Source: Sipunculus nudus (taxonomy: Eukaryota > Annelida > Sipuncula > Golfingiida > Sipunculidae). Taken from it: a DNA stretch of 64,000 nucleotides. The DNA lies in the NCBI GenBank assembly GCA_026874595.1, contig CM049316.1, positions 57,111,676 to 57,175,675 on the forward strand. Reading direction: 5' to 3'. The notes below the pieces were generated by a model that searched no databases, was not told the origin of the DNA, and saw only the letters and a list, made by a program, of their open reading frames with translations. The position numbers were made by a program, and so were the translations under genes. Below, in pieces: positions 11,601 to 25,455 of the stretch (its first letter is position 1; every line of letters starts with the position of its first letter).

Positions 11601-13719
11601 GGTGGCGCCACCAGTCTACAGGAACTCTCCATAATCAATATGCAAGCAGAAGATCATGGCCATCAGTTCATTATTTATACAGATACTGGAGTTTTTGTAT
11701 CACATTTTTAAAATTAGAAAACAGGTAGTCGACAAGCGAAAACGTGTATCCGCCGAGATCAGAGTGGTGCGAGTGAAGTGAGGGATGGATGGAGTGGTAC
11801 GTCACACCACTCCTGAATATAGTCCACTGAAACTCTGAGAAAAGGGCATTTAATTATTCAACAAAAACAACTGGCGCCACCTGTCTAGTTTACAAGAACA
11901 CTCTCCAAGACGGATTAACATGCCAAATTTCAGACCAATACCTTGAACCACTCTTAAGATTTGAGCAATTATCTCCCAAAGCAAATGTACGGATGGACGC
12001 CACGGGAAAGCGATTGCAGATGGCACCACCAGTCTTGAGTACAAGATGGAGGAGTCCAAAATCTATGGATATGCACAATTTCAGGCCAATACTATGTTTT
12101 GCCGCCACGTTCGTTTCCAGAGAACTCCTCTCAGACCCTTGGATCGATCTTTCCGAAACCTGGCATAAAAATTCGAAAAATATGCAAAGTATGCAAAGAA
12201 TCATGGTGATCAATGCCTTAGTTATTTAGATACTGAAGCTTTTGTATCAAATATTTAATTATTCCGAGGGGTACTTGGGAGCCCAATAGCCCGGAGGATA
12301 TGGGTATCAGAGACCTAATTTCAGGTTTCAAAGAAGAATTTTCATGGACCTCACTGGTTGCCAAGTTAGAAGACAAAAGGTCCAGCGTTTACGATATGTG
12401 ACTTGTTACCAGATGACATCTTCTTGAAGGTATCAAAATTAGAAAAAAAAATCGTAAAACTTAGAAAATTACAGGTGGCGCCACCAGCTTGCAGGAACTG
12501 ATTGAACATTTCATGATCAATATTCGTGCAAAAAACCATGATGATCAATGCATTAGTTATTCAGATACTGGAACTTTTGTATCAATGTTTAATTATTATG
12601 AGGGGTACTTAAGAGCCCCATAGCTCGGAGGATATGGGTAACAGAGACCTAATTTCACGTTTCCTCAGAGAATGGTTACGATTTGAGCCCTGTAATAGAT
12701 GAAAGCTTCTTTAAAGGTATCCACAATAGAGAAAAAATGGTAAAATGTTAGAAAAATACCAATTTGCAGGAACTGAAGGAACACTCCATGATCATGGTGA
12801 TCAATGCAGTAGTTATTCAGAATCTTGTGCTTTTGTATCAATTTTTTATTATTCGGGGAGGGGAGGCGGGCTTACGATACCCTTAGCTCGGAAAATATGG
12901 GTAAAAGAGCCCTAATTTCAGGTTTCCAAGGAGTTGTTTCATGGACTTAACCGGATGTCAAGTTAGAATATTAAAGGTCCAGCGGTTACGCTTTGTGTTC
13001 TATTAACGGACGACCGGACGACCGGCTGGACGGACGACGGACGAAGAGTAGTCGCTATAGCTCAGACGACTTTCACTCAGCTGAGCTAAAAACGAATGGG
13101 CACATGAGGCAGGCGGAGTATTGTATATGAAAGACCTTAAACGCTGTACCCCTTTCAAATGGGGTCTCTTCTCCACATGCATATATACATATTGTTACTC
13201 TACATAGATATACCACGCATAAAGCTGACCAACATGAGTGTTTGGTTTACACTTATGTGCTTGTAAAATATATGGGAAAAAAGTCAGTCTATCATTATTT
13301 TAGTTATATGCGCACATACTGCTAAGTTGAGGCACGCTATGTATTTCGTACACGATAAAGCTAAATTGGTACTTCAGGCATTTAAAATTTTAAAACAGTC
13401 CATCCGTCCATTATTTGTTCGACATGCGGCGTATTTTTCCAAATTTGTTCTAACTGTCAGTTTAAATCTTCTTGAATTATAGGATAATGCAAAACTGTTA
13501 TGCAAATCAGGCTCCATACGACTTTTCAAATAACGCATAGAACTGGTTTATTCTCATTAGCATAGTAACTCCTCATCCCTGGATCCCCGGGCAAACTGAA
13601 TTTCAAGTTTGACAATCAGAGATAGAACGACCGCGGTACGTGACAAAAAATAAGTGACACGCGAGAACTTCGACCATGACCCGGGCCGGGGCATGTGGAA
13701 GAAATCAGTTATAGCACAA

Positions 13720-13841
13720 TGAAATGTAATGCAAGCCGCGAGTTTTGGTTGGCGTTTGTCAATCATGGCGCAGCTCGGCTGAACGCCCCGCGTGCCATGT
13801 AACCCACGCCTTGCAAACCTCACGACTTGCATTACATTTCA
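13720..13841. repeat. Short inverted-repeat element
   Basis: TGAAATGTAATGCAAG (13720-13735) and its perfect reverse complement (13826-13841) enclose 90 bp of GC-richer DNA. MITE-like or a hairpin; no target duplication noted. Confidence 0.65.
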
Positions 13842-15149
13842 CTTGGATATAACCAATACATATATCTGGTTATCAAAAACTCGGTTTGATCATCATAAAT
13901 TATGGACAATTAAATGTCGAAGTCACTTTCCAGTGCATGGATGACAAGCCCCAAGCCTAAACAGCCCCTCTCACCAATATCTTTACAGTAGGACGATTTG
14001 AAAGAAATTTACCTGTTAGTTTTGATTAATATTGGCCCCACCGTTCTTTAATGAGATAAACAGGGCAAAACCCGGAAATCATGCGGGCTGTATGTACCGC
14101 TACACGTTTCCACATAGGATAAATGCAACTCTTGATCAGAATAATTTGCAGGATTTTATCTATCCAACCTTTCTCGAGATCTCTAATAATGTTTTGTAAA
14201 ATTTTCAGAAAAAAAATTAATCAGTTCAATCTCACGTTTACTCTGGTAGTAAAGATAATGACCCCTTTATAAATAAGCCTCGTACTATCATCTATACCAA
14301 TATACATATTTTTTTTTTACTTTTGATTCTCGGGATATTATTTGTGAACGAGCAGGGACTTTTCCGCTTGTATGTCCGTTAAATTGTGGCGTTATTTAGG
14401 TCACCGACACTCCTATTGCTCATCATTCACACATAACTATAAAACGACTTTACTGTATGTCATAAAGGTTTATTAGACGTTATGTACATAACGTTTGGAC
14501 AATGATCAAAACCAAACAAAATATATTATTATATACTAAATATCTAAGCATATAGCAAGGTATATAGCGACATGCAGGCATATCACATTGGACACGTTTA
14601 TCTTCATGTTTCCCTGTTGTGCTTATAATGTTAAGCGTAACAAACATGATTTCAAATGGTACGGACAGAGTGATATATTACCTTTTTTATTACTGATACC
14701 CTTTTGGAATGAAGTCAATGTGTTTTGAACTAAGTCACTCAAGATTTGCAACCAACTTAAAACGGAGACATAGATAGAGGTTTAATATTACGTACACATT
14801 ATTATATGGCAACGATAAAACTTTAAAATCCAAATATTCTGTATCATATAGAGAAATAAATATTTCTAAATGTAACATTTATTGTTTGCTTTCTTGAATT
14901 ATATATTCCAACAAACAGAACAGACAGGTTTTATTGCGAAGCTGTGTTACATATAGCAATATCCAGAAGCAAACATGCATGACACGGATTTAATCAAAGA
15001 GTTTGGACTCTTCTCTTGGTTGAGGCCCGCATGTGTATATAATTTAAAAAGGCATGATGTAAACAAATAAGGCGATAAAAAACCCTCTTGAATCTTATTT
15101 TACGAAAAAATAATTTGTGTTTGAAGATAAATATTGTATTCAGTTTTTT
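13842..15149. other. AT-rich region 3' of copy B, no gene seen
   Basis: About 1.3 kb without recognisable coding or repeat structure. It probably includes intergenic DNA between copies A and B. Confidence 0.5.
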
Positions 15150-15155
15150 TTTATT
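15150..15155 (-). promoter_or_regulatory. Probable polyadenylation signal of copy B
   Basis: AATAAA on the minus strand, about 88 nt downstream of the copy B stop codon. It is the first such hexamer after the stop. Confidence 0.5.
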
Positions 15156-15242
15156 AATCAATTCATTGTTTAAGCAATCGGTACGATACCGATACTTCAA
15201 ATACCAATAATCGACCTGGTACTGATCCGGTATTCTGCTAAT

Positions 15243-16141
15243 TTACTGAGTCGACGGCAATGGGTACATCGTCTTCACTAGCTGAAACCATTAAAAAGAA
15301 AACCTTGAATACGCTGGTTGAGTAATTATCTTCATAAAGAGATTTTAACCAGCTAAAAGTTGCCGAAAAGAAAAACAAAGATATTAAAACCATTGCTGTA
15401 AATAGATAATATTTAAAAGTGTCAAGCTACACTGACCTCTTGCAGTCTGGCATATTCGTAGTGGGTGGGATCTTCGCCATATTCATGTTTGATTACATAT
15501 ATCAGCTGGTCATCAGTCATGACTGGGGCTGGGTCTAATCTATGATCCTTCATGAGCCATACCATGTATTCTTTGTAAGGATGACTGATAAGCACATGTT
15601 ATTTATGATTGTGTCTGTGAACATACGTCTCATCTTGAAACATTTACTCTGACCAAAACAAATTATTTATTATCTGATTTGTGTAGCAATAAACGTTTAC
15701 TTTTATATAAATTGATAACAGCGGCGAACAGGCGGACTGAGCAATCTGGTGCCAATGTATTTGATTCTTGAAGCATAATTTTAAAACTGTTCGTGGATGG
15801 CATTTAACTAACTCAAATACCGGAGCCTGTTTTGCAACTCCGACCACCCATACAGTAATTGTTATCCGATATATCAAAAAGCGGTATAATACTAATGTCT
15901 AATAATGGTGAAGAATTAAAGAAACACAAGATATGTATAATGATGACACCTTTCGTGGACTTCATTTAAATCATTTTAGCACTTGATAATGATAAAATTG
16001 GAAGCTGAAAGGACATATTTACCATAATCGATTATTCTCCTTACTCTTGTGTTCTCTCTTCATGACTTCCTGGTTACATCCATGATATTCTGCCACCTTT
16101 GCTAACCAGTCATTGTATTTATCATATTTTATGTCCCTTTC
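15243..16141 (-). CDS. Copy B exons 11-13: LDD-like C-terminus
   Basis: Exons 16023-16141, 15437-15584 and 15243-15281. The middle exon encodes a helix with YKEYMVWLMKDHRLDPA and then YGEDPTHYEYARLQE. Human HOIP has HYKEYLVSLINAHSLDPA and GEDPPAYQARLLQKL at the same place. Copy C has NPYTEYLISIINKHNVDPA. The final exon is only 12 codons plus TAA (LVKTMYPLPSTQ) and parallels the 9-codon final exon of copy C. In HOIP this region positions the acceptor ubiquitin. Confidence 0.85.
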
Positions 16142-19100
16142 CTATAAATGTAAAGATAAAACATAATTTTCCAGACCATTCCTTAGTTCTTCCGTAGTTA
16201 CAGTGCACCAGTGTCAGTGCCGCCAGTCTGGAATATATTTTGAAAAGTATAACATCTTACAAGAAAACAATATTATATTTTCTGAAAAGGTTATGACAAT
16301 TTATAAACCGGTGCTGAACTGCATAGGCAGCTTTTGTATTTTACTTTTAATGATGCTTGTGAACAAGTTTCAGTTATTGTAATTGTGGCGATTTATATTA
16401 TAGGCATTTCATTCTTCTGAATATTCCCTCAATTTTTGGGGGAAGTCAAAAGTCATTCCAAAATATAGTAGTACTGTTACATTTGTCGCTCACGGCAAGA
16501 TCTGAAATATTCATGGAAAATAGCCTAAAACAATCATCTTGCTGCTGATAATGATGATTATGGGAGTTTTAATATATACAATTAAAAAATACTCCTGAAA
16601 CAGGGAATTAAAAATGATAAAGAGTCCCTCCTAATTTATCACGAAACTTTACAAAGTAAACAAAAGGCAGCATCACAATATTTCACTTAACACATACAAA
16701 TACTCACATCTAAAAAAGTTCTAATAAGGTCAAGTGAACACTGGTTAACATAGAATAGGCAATCACGCGGATGATGACAGTGCGGGTCTCGTGGGCATTC
16801 TTCATATTTCTGACATTCCTGTCAAAAGAATAACAAACCGTTTCCAAGGTTATAATAATTATATTTACTTGTTATTTTAGCTGATGGAGAATTACTTGTG
16901 CTTTGATGACATTCGTATATGAGCTGCATTTAAAGTCTAATTGATAAGTAAAAGAAAAACAAGTGACCCATAGGTCATGACGCTCAGCTGCCAAGCATGA
17001 CCTGCGACATCATGGGCTGAGATTCACAACTTCCAGTTAAATTTTGAAGACCCAATTTGCCAATATGTTGAAAATTTCTACGACAACAGAAATATATATC
17101 ACCTGTGTCTGGTTAAAACACAGTGAATTTATGGTCAGAGGAAAAATATTGATTGTTAAGCTATAAGCAACTATTCCCAGAGCTTGCTTGATACCTGTCA
17201 GTCTCAAAAGGAACACCACAAAGGGCAAATATAAGATCAACATATATAGCAAAAATCAAGGAAATCCATGCAAGAATTATTGAGAAATGGGTGCTTCTGT
17301 TTAAATTTTATTTAATACAAGCCAACTGTACTGCACCTGTATAAATGATGGTAATATTTATTAAGAAATATTTGACCTAATCCTTTGCAAGATAGGATTA
17401 ATATACTTCCAACTGCATTCACTTTAACGGTTCTTGAGATAATATAATCAAAAGGAATATGGTTGCCTGGTGGCCATATTCAACTTCTGACAGGTCTGAA
17501 ATCAGACAACAAACATTCTCTAAATTGGATCAAACACTGAAGAAAAATCACTGAAACTGCACTGAAAAAAAGGATTTCTAAGGTGGCTTACTGGCAGACA
17601 TAATGGATTTCTGACAAGTCAGACATTTGATATCACACATCCTCCAATAAGAGACCAAACTTGGGGCAAATTCTCCAAAGGATGGTACAGTAATGAATGT
17701 CCAAAACAAATCATATCAGATTTATAGATATCCAAATGTAAAAGTGTAAATCTAATATTTTTTATTATAACTCTGCTTTTCAATGGGGTCAGCAGGGTTG
17801 GTAAACTGCAAAACCTGAAAGAAAGGAAATGCAGAAAGCATGACTAAGAGTCTTATAATGAAAAAAAGCTATCCTTAATCTAGGTACATATCCACATATT
17901 ATGAGAACAAACACTTGCTTTTATATGTGGCGATTTATATATAAATATTCCAACATCTAGGAAACTAAGTTTATTGCTATGATTCCATTAAATAACCTGC
18001 AAAATGTTCCCATCATCTTATAAAGCAGTAGCTAAACTTTAATACTGTACTCTCATAGTCTTAATGCCTGGCTGAAGCAATCCGACAACTGTGTTTTTGT
18101 TATGCAGTAACGAGGTACTTATCACTCAGCCTTATCACTTAATAGGCTGATACAAAAGGGAGTCATATGTCACCAGTGTCACTCACAATTACAGCGACAC
18201 AGTGAGATGTACCAGCTGGATTGCAATGGTTATATATAAAAGAAAAATAGAGATGGTCTACAAAATAAGTTATTGCGAACATCCCTGACCAATGACCTTG
18301 GCCTTTTGCCCACATATCAACTGGATTCTTTCTAAATGATGGGTAAGTACTAACCACTTAAATCTGGTGTAATTACTTGGCAACCAAAGAGTGAATAACT
18401 TTGACCTGCAACCTTTAACCTCCTGAACAGCTGACTCCAAAATCAATCAGTTATTTCTTCAAGCAAAAAGACCCATAAATATGAAGTTTGGATCAAATTG
18501 AGTTATGCATAGATGTGGCATATGTGAAAGACTGAAGGTTTGGGTTGAACAGTTTCTCCAGAAATATGTTCACAAGCATTAAGAACAATTAAGTATTGTG
18601 GCCTTGAACTTTGACCTTTTGAACTCGACATCAATAGGCTTCTTCCCCTATTGGTAGGTAAGCCATATATGTCAGATGGAAGGTATAGATTGAAATGTTT
18701 ACCTGAAAATGTCTCCACATTAGAAGAGGGTGTGGTGAACTTGACCTTTGACCTCAAAATCAAGAGGTCTTTTCCCCTGTTGGCAGAGAATCGATATCAG
18801 TGCTGAAAGGTTTGGAATAAAAAGTCTTGCTTGAAATGTGTCCACAACCTTTTAAAAAATATGTTCACAAGCATTCAGAACAATATTGTGACCTTGACCT
18901 TTGACCTTTTGAACTCAACATTAATAGGCTTCTTCCCCTATTGGTAGGTAAGCCATATATGACAGATGGAAAGTATAGATTGAAAAGTTTGCCTGAAAAT
19001 GACTCCATGCAAGAAGAGGGTGCTGTGAACTTGACCTTTGACCTAAAAATCAACAGGTCTTTTCCCCTGTTGGCAGAGAAGCGATATCAGTGCTGAAAGG

Positions 19101-22100
19101 TTTGGAATGAAAGGTCTAGCTTGAAATGTGCCCACAACCTTTTCAAAGAAGTGGATCCTGTGACCCTGACCTTTGACCTTGTGACCTCAACATCTATAGG
19201 ATTCTTCACCCACTTAGTAGGTGAGTTATATGTGAAAAATCAAAGGTTTAGGATGAAAGGTTTGGCTTAAAATGCATCCACAGGCTTTTCAAAGAAGTTG
19301 GTTTTGTGACCTTGACCTTTGACCTTGTGACCTCAAAATAATTATGGTTCTTCCCCTGTTGGTAGGTGAGCTGTATGTGAAAGATGGAAGGTTTGGGATT
19401 AAAATTTTGGCTAAAAGAATTATTTCTGGGGGTGCAAACACACCCCATAACTTCGAGAATATATGTCGCAGTGACCTAATTTCAGGTTTGCAAGGAGATC
19501 TTTTTAGAACCTCTAAGACTGCATAGGGTTCATGGCCCTAGCCCCTACGGTTACGATTTGTGCCCTGCCAACGGACGGATGGCCGGCCGGACGGACAGAC
19601 GGAAGGACGACGGAGAAAGACCCATCGCTATAGCCCAGCATGACTGAAAGTCAGCTGAGCTAAAAATGATCTGTGGAAAAGATCATTGTCTCCCGCCTCT
19701 CATTAAAGTAGCGGGAAAAATGACTGGTTTAACATGCTTTAGGGGTCATCAATGTAAATTTAAGGTATGATTACGTGTTGACCTAATCCATGAAAAAAGC
19801 AAAGTAAAACAAATAAGGAATATAACAAGCATAATGGTAATTCCCTTTAATTGAAAACATGGTAAGAGAAACATGACAGGTTGGTAAGAAAATGATAACA
19901 TTTAGAATAATTTACCATTTCGAAAGGGCCTTTGCAGCCATCACAGAAACTCAAAGGACATGATATGCATTTTCTTTCCCCGAAAGCTCCCAATGCACTT
20001 TCGCAAGCAGACCCACACTTCGGACATCCTTCATGTATAACATATAACAAAAATTAGGAATTACATTTCAAAGAAAACAATTATTTGTAATATGATTAAT
20101 TGAATTAAATAGTATGTTAATGTGTCAGACTGACAATAGGTTAAAATATGTTTGTTTGCAGCAATTAGTTTTGTTCGTATATATAAATCGTATCTCAAAG
20201 AGAGTCACATACATACGTATATAATCTTGATCCGGCTTACTCTTGGCTTCAGCTTCTGAAGCAGTTCCCGGTGGCTGTAATGTTAACAAAAATTACTGTA
20301 TTGTTAATACAGATAACTGTAATGTTAAGACAGATAACTGTAATGTCAACACAAGTAACTGTTATGTTAAGTTAGACGACTGTAATAATATGACCACATA
20401 GATACCCTGACTCTAGGGTAATGTAAACAAAGGCGAATGTCATGTAGACAGATTTGGCTGTAACAGACAGATAGATAATTGTAATGTACTGTAAATGGTG
20501 GTAATTTCATATAAACATATAGGTGGCTATGTTTTTGTGTAAACACTATCATCTATAATTTTAAAGAGGCGATTATAGATGAAAAATGTTTTATTCCAGA
20601 GAATCTGTTATCACCATTACCTGAAGTCAGTGTTACAAAAGGGTTTTGAAAAGAGGGCATCTTTTTTTCTATTTTCTGGATGTTTTATGAAAAAAAAAAC
20701 CAATTGGTGATGTTCTCACACCTTGGGATCGTTCGAGGAACGTTGGACATCGGATGGCATCATACCCTCATTTTTTTCTGCTAACCCTGCATTATCATTT
20801 CCAGCACTGAGGAAACTATTTGAATCCTGTCTCTCACGATAAGCATTGTCGGTGAGAGAAAAGTAGCACATCAGGCATATGTTTGTGGTGCCTGGATTCA
20901 TGAAAGTGCAAGTAGGACACCTCTTTTCTTCAGGCCCCTTCTCTGTGCTAAATCCATTCTAAAAAAGATACACAATTATGCAAGTTACAAATGAAACGTG
21001 AAAGTATTAATAGATTCAATGCATATTTGAAACTAGAATACAAGCAGTCGACAAGGAACAACGTATGCCCCCCCCCCCCCCCCCGGGGCAGATGAGCATT
21101 GATAAAACCCTACAAGTATGTGACATCCGCGATGACAAAGTATCCCACGACGCACGGACGGACGGCACCACCAGACATATCCTATTATAAAAGCAAATAA
21201 CAACCTTTTGACGTGCACAATTTCAGGCTGTTATATCAAACCATTCCCAAACATGTGTGTTAATCAACAAATATAAACATACAGGTGGACAACAGTTGTT
21301 GATATAAACCACGATGGATGAATAGCAAAAGTTCAGGCCGATACAGCAAACCAATCCAGAGATAAGGGCATCAATGTATTCTATGAAAACGTCACAGTAG
21401 ATGGCGCCATCGTTCTTGTCTACGACAAAGCTATCAACGATGGATAACCATGCAAATTTCAGAATGTTACATCCACAAACTCCTGAGATATATGCAACTT
21501 TAATTAAAAACTGATTTATAGATGGGCACTTTGCGAAAACGGTTGTACGTGCTGCCACTTGTCTTGTGTACGCAAAAGTAGATGGACAAGCCAAAATTCA
21601 GGTCGCACACCTAACAGCTCTCGAGATAGTGCCATTAACACTATAAAGAAGCACAGATGGACACTTGGCAAAAAGTATTGTAGGTGGCGGTACCCATTTT
21701 TGTAAGGAACCATTTCACATATGATCCTATAAGATCCGTCCATGGGTCTCAGGGGAGTTGCCCGGGAAAGAACCCCTCGACTGCAGCGGGTCCCGCATAA
21801 AAAATAAGGATCTGTGAAACTCTGCGGATACAGTTAGACGGTTGGGCACGAGGCTGTTGATTTGACCTACCATTACTTGGTTTACGTCATGATCAGGAGG
21901 GGCTGGATGATCCAGAGGTTCAGCGCAGGATATACATAACTCTGCATCTGGCAAATTGATAAATTGGCAATGGTGACACCTCAATTCGGTTCCCAGAGAT
22001 TCTGTGAGGGATTCCTGAAACACAGTTAAAAACAGGACAAGTATATTCTCACCACTCTTGTTTTCGTTCTGTACTCATAATACTGAATTATGGGGGAATA

Positions 22101-25100
22101 CCTTATTTTTCCTGTAAGGTATTGTTTTCTGCACGCAGAAATTTGATAAATAAATCCTGTGCCCCTGTGTAAAGGTAAGGTGAAGCCTCATAAAAAAGTC
22201 TGGCATGAAAGCATGTCTTGGTATAATTCTTGCATGAAAGCGTGGCTAGGTAATCTATATACAATTATATCAAAATCATTATCCTTCATGCAATTTACGC
22301 TGAATGGCCTTTTAGTTAATGATCAATTGATTTTCTTACTTGAAATCCAAAATTTATTTTTAACAAAATAATAAATGAGCATCGGCATGTTCCAACAAAT
22401 CAAATAGTTTAACGACAAAATTACGTATAGATCTCACTTCTTCTTTGTTTATGTCTTGGTCCGAAACTGCGCACTCTTGACTACGAGACTGAGGAACATC
22501 CGATTTCGTGGCAAGGAGACAAAGTGCATCTGCCTGCTCCTTGGCATAGGGTTCTTTTATATTTAACTCCGGAACTGGGGGCCCGGGAACATTGGGTACC
22601 AAAACAAAGGACTCCAGGCCGTTTGGCTCGCAGGCACACTGATCTGCTACATCTGAAGCGGACATACGTTGGTGTGCACCATTTTGTTCGTAAACGTTAG
22701 GATCTCTGATATCTATCCACTTCAGCTTTTCAGGAATGTTGCCTTGTACCTCTGGAGTTGGAATCTCTACTTTTCCAAAGGACTTCTCTTGAGGACCATT
22801 AGGTTTTCTGTATGTAACAAGCGAAAACAGTATTCCCGAAAAGATTTAATTTTGATTAAGTCTCATTATGAAATATATATTTGACCCAGCAGAATGTTTT
22901 CCCACGTTTTTTAACACAGTATCCGTTCTTCGGTTTATTAATAAGCTCATATATTATAAAAGCACCAAGCTATTCAAGGAGCTTGGCTTTATGCTGCCTA
23001 CTCATATTAAATTTGGTGTCGCGACTAAAATGAAATGAAGATTTGATCGTAATTTGGTGCTAAAGGTATTTGAAAAGTGCTGCTTCTGGCTATTTAGCAG
23101 GTTAACCATTTGTTATTAGGTATTATGCTTTCATTGTGACTTGGGTTTTAAAACATAACTAGGCACACAAAACACTGTAGTAAGCCACAGAGTAAATTTC
23201 ATTTTGTGTGTGTGTGTGTGTGTATGTGGATACCTACTGGAACTGGGGAGGTACCAGACAGTCAAACAGATTGCCAAATGGATGAGACCCACTTAGATAA
23301 CATGTCAGCTCAGCTTCTGCTAGGTACAACTCTGCTGTCAGCTCTACCTTCTCTATGCAAACCGTTGGCTCTTCCTCAAACGTGAAAGCATCTTCATCTG
23401 CTCTGTATCCAAAGAGCTGCAGTATGTGAATGTGTCCCTGCAAACATATTTCAATATGATATTGCGAGTATGAGCGCACTGGGGAAAAATTATCATTAAA
23501 ATATCGTTAATTAATTATAGTGATGGATGCAAAACAGACATTGTCATGGACGTGTGGCGGCGGAATATGCATTCTCAAAGAAACTGGTAATTCTCATTGG
23601 CACATGCATTATCTTTATCAGCAGTGTGTTATTTATATATTTATTAAAAATACTTTACTGGCTTAAAATGAAACGGCCCGTTTTTAAGTTTTAGACATTT
23701 GATGGCAAAATTAATACACATTTTAACACACAATATTTACAAATCATTGTTTTCTTGTTTTTTTCTGACATCTTTTCTCTCTGAGGATCACATATCAATA
23801 TACATACGAATCTTTAAAATTGTCAATGAATCCCTGGTGTCGTTTTCATCAACACTGGGTTTCTAAAGTGTATATGCCCTGACACACTCAAAATAGATCA
23901 TGGGAACTTGTCACCAGAGGATTGTTATTTTGTTATTATATTGTATGTTTTAGTAGGGAGTATAACCAGATTATTATTTTGATAATTTACTGTATATTTA
24001 TAAGGGGTATCATGTTTAGATATTAGCGTGAGACCTTTGGTTAGAGAGCACACATGTTTCATTTGATGTTAATTTCGGTACAGTTTAATTTCGTAGGAGC
24101 CATCTCTGTTTGGCGGTCTCTATAGTAAAGGTGGTCTGTTAAAGACTTCAAAGGATGTGCACCTTTTTAGTTGGGTTTGATTTTCCGAGGTTTTTGTCTC
24201 TGGAGACGTGTCCATATCAAAATTTATGTAATAATTGGCAGTTGGCGGGAAGTGGTGATTGGCCGGAAGACGGTGGGGACTTGTGACGTCAGCAAGCATA
24301 TATAAGTCATGATTAAGATGATGTTCGCTACAACTGTCCCATCAGCGCGCCAGTTCGTGTAGCCCGACGATATCTGCAGTCCAGGAGCAGGTATGCGTGT
24401 ATCAGAATTTAAACAGCTGAAAGATGATGTCTTTAAGCGTAGATTATCAATGTCTGAGGTAGGCCACCATGATTTCTCTGTAACGAACTACACAGCGAGT
24501 ATCGCTTTCGCCGACGGATTGGGAAATCTGGGAATTAAACCTGTTGTGAGAGCTTTCAGGAACAGACCGAGGACATTAGTTAAACGCGTTACTGGATATT
24601 GCTGTGTGGGGCATTTTCGGTTACCTAGAGCTGGATGATTCCAGGAGACATCAGCTGTGAAAGACATTGACTCTAAGTCAAGATAGAATCGTCTGTGTGC
24701 TGCGTGAATTTTGCGTCTTGAGAGTTATTCCAGTACTCCAACGAGGGACTGTTGTTGGTCGGTGCTCCGTGTATCTAATGGGTGGACTGACTGTACTGTT
24801 AACACAACGCGAACAAACAGTAAGCTGGGCGACGCAGCATGTATCATGTGATCAGGAGAAGTGTAGACAAGGGACTACTCTGTGTACTTTGGTTCACGGA
24901 CTTGGTGTTTGTTTCTGTGATTATTATCGAACTGTTATCATCACCAGTGCTTGTATGTATGGAACGCTTCCCCAGAGAAACCTAAGTGTATCTTCTCTTT
25001 AATATATTGATGTGTTTTTTGTGAACTCATGACTTATTTATCTTTTGAAGTGTACGTATGCGTGGGACTCAGCCAGTTGATTTGACTGCTAAAAGAACCT

Positions 25101-25399
25101 GGTCGTTCACATCTCTAGTGGTGTTTCAGTACTCACCTCGATGTCTTTTAAGATATCCAGGTAGGTGATATCCGCGAAGCTTATATAGTCCCACATATCA
25201 CTTCGCTCTGCTGTTGGCTTCATTAATTCTCTACCCAGTGAGTACAACTGGGCTAACGCATGGTCAAGCCGTTCTCCCCAGCCATGTGCCTATGCGGATA
25301 AATATCACACAGTGATATAACTTTACTCCAACAGAGGTATACGTAATTTAAATGTCAATTAAAATGATAGCAGTTAATGTTTTCGTGTCATATACACAC

Positions 25400-25455
<56 letters not shown>

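Larger units (their letters stand above)
8190..13092 (+). mobile_element. Large copy of the CTCAGCTGA-ended repeat family
   Basis: It starts with GGGCCATGACGCTCAGC and ends with TCAGCTGAGCTAAAAA, the same terminal motifs as the copies at 16962-19665 and 59130-60280. The interior is built of degenerate units of a few hundred bp, each with GGTGGCGCCACC-type palindromes, a 'tattcagatactgg' segment, 'gacctaatttcaggtttccaaggag' wording and, near the 3' end, GGACGGACGAC runs. No coding capacity was found. A satellite-bearing element (8681-11124) lies inside. Confidence 0.7.

Noticed and set aside
20280..20720. Hidden RING1 or IBR exon between the second NZF and RING2-like exons of copy B
   Set aside because: The intron holds a minisatellite and AT-rich DNA, with no Cys-rich open segment on the minus strand.
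24393..25002. Two plus-strand open frames downstream of the CRE/TATA block
   Set aside because: No recognisable domain or homologue in the window; listed only as context for the promoter-like block.
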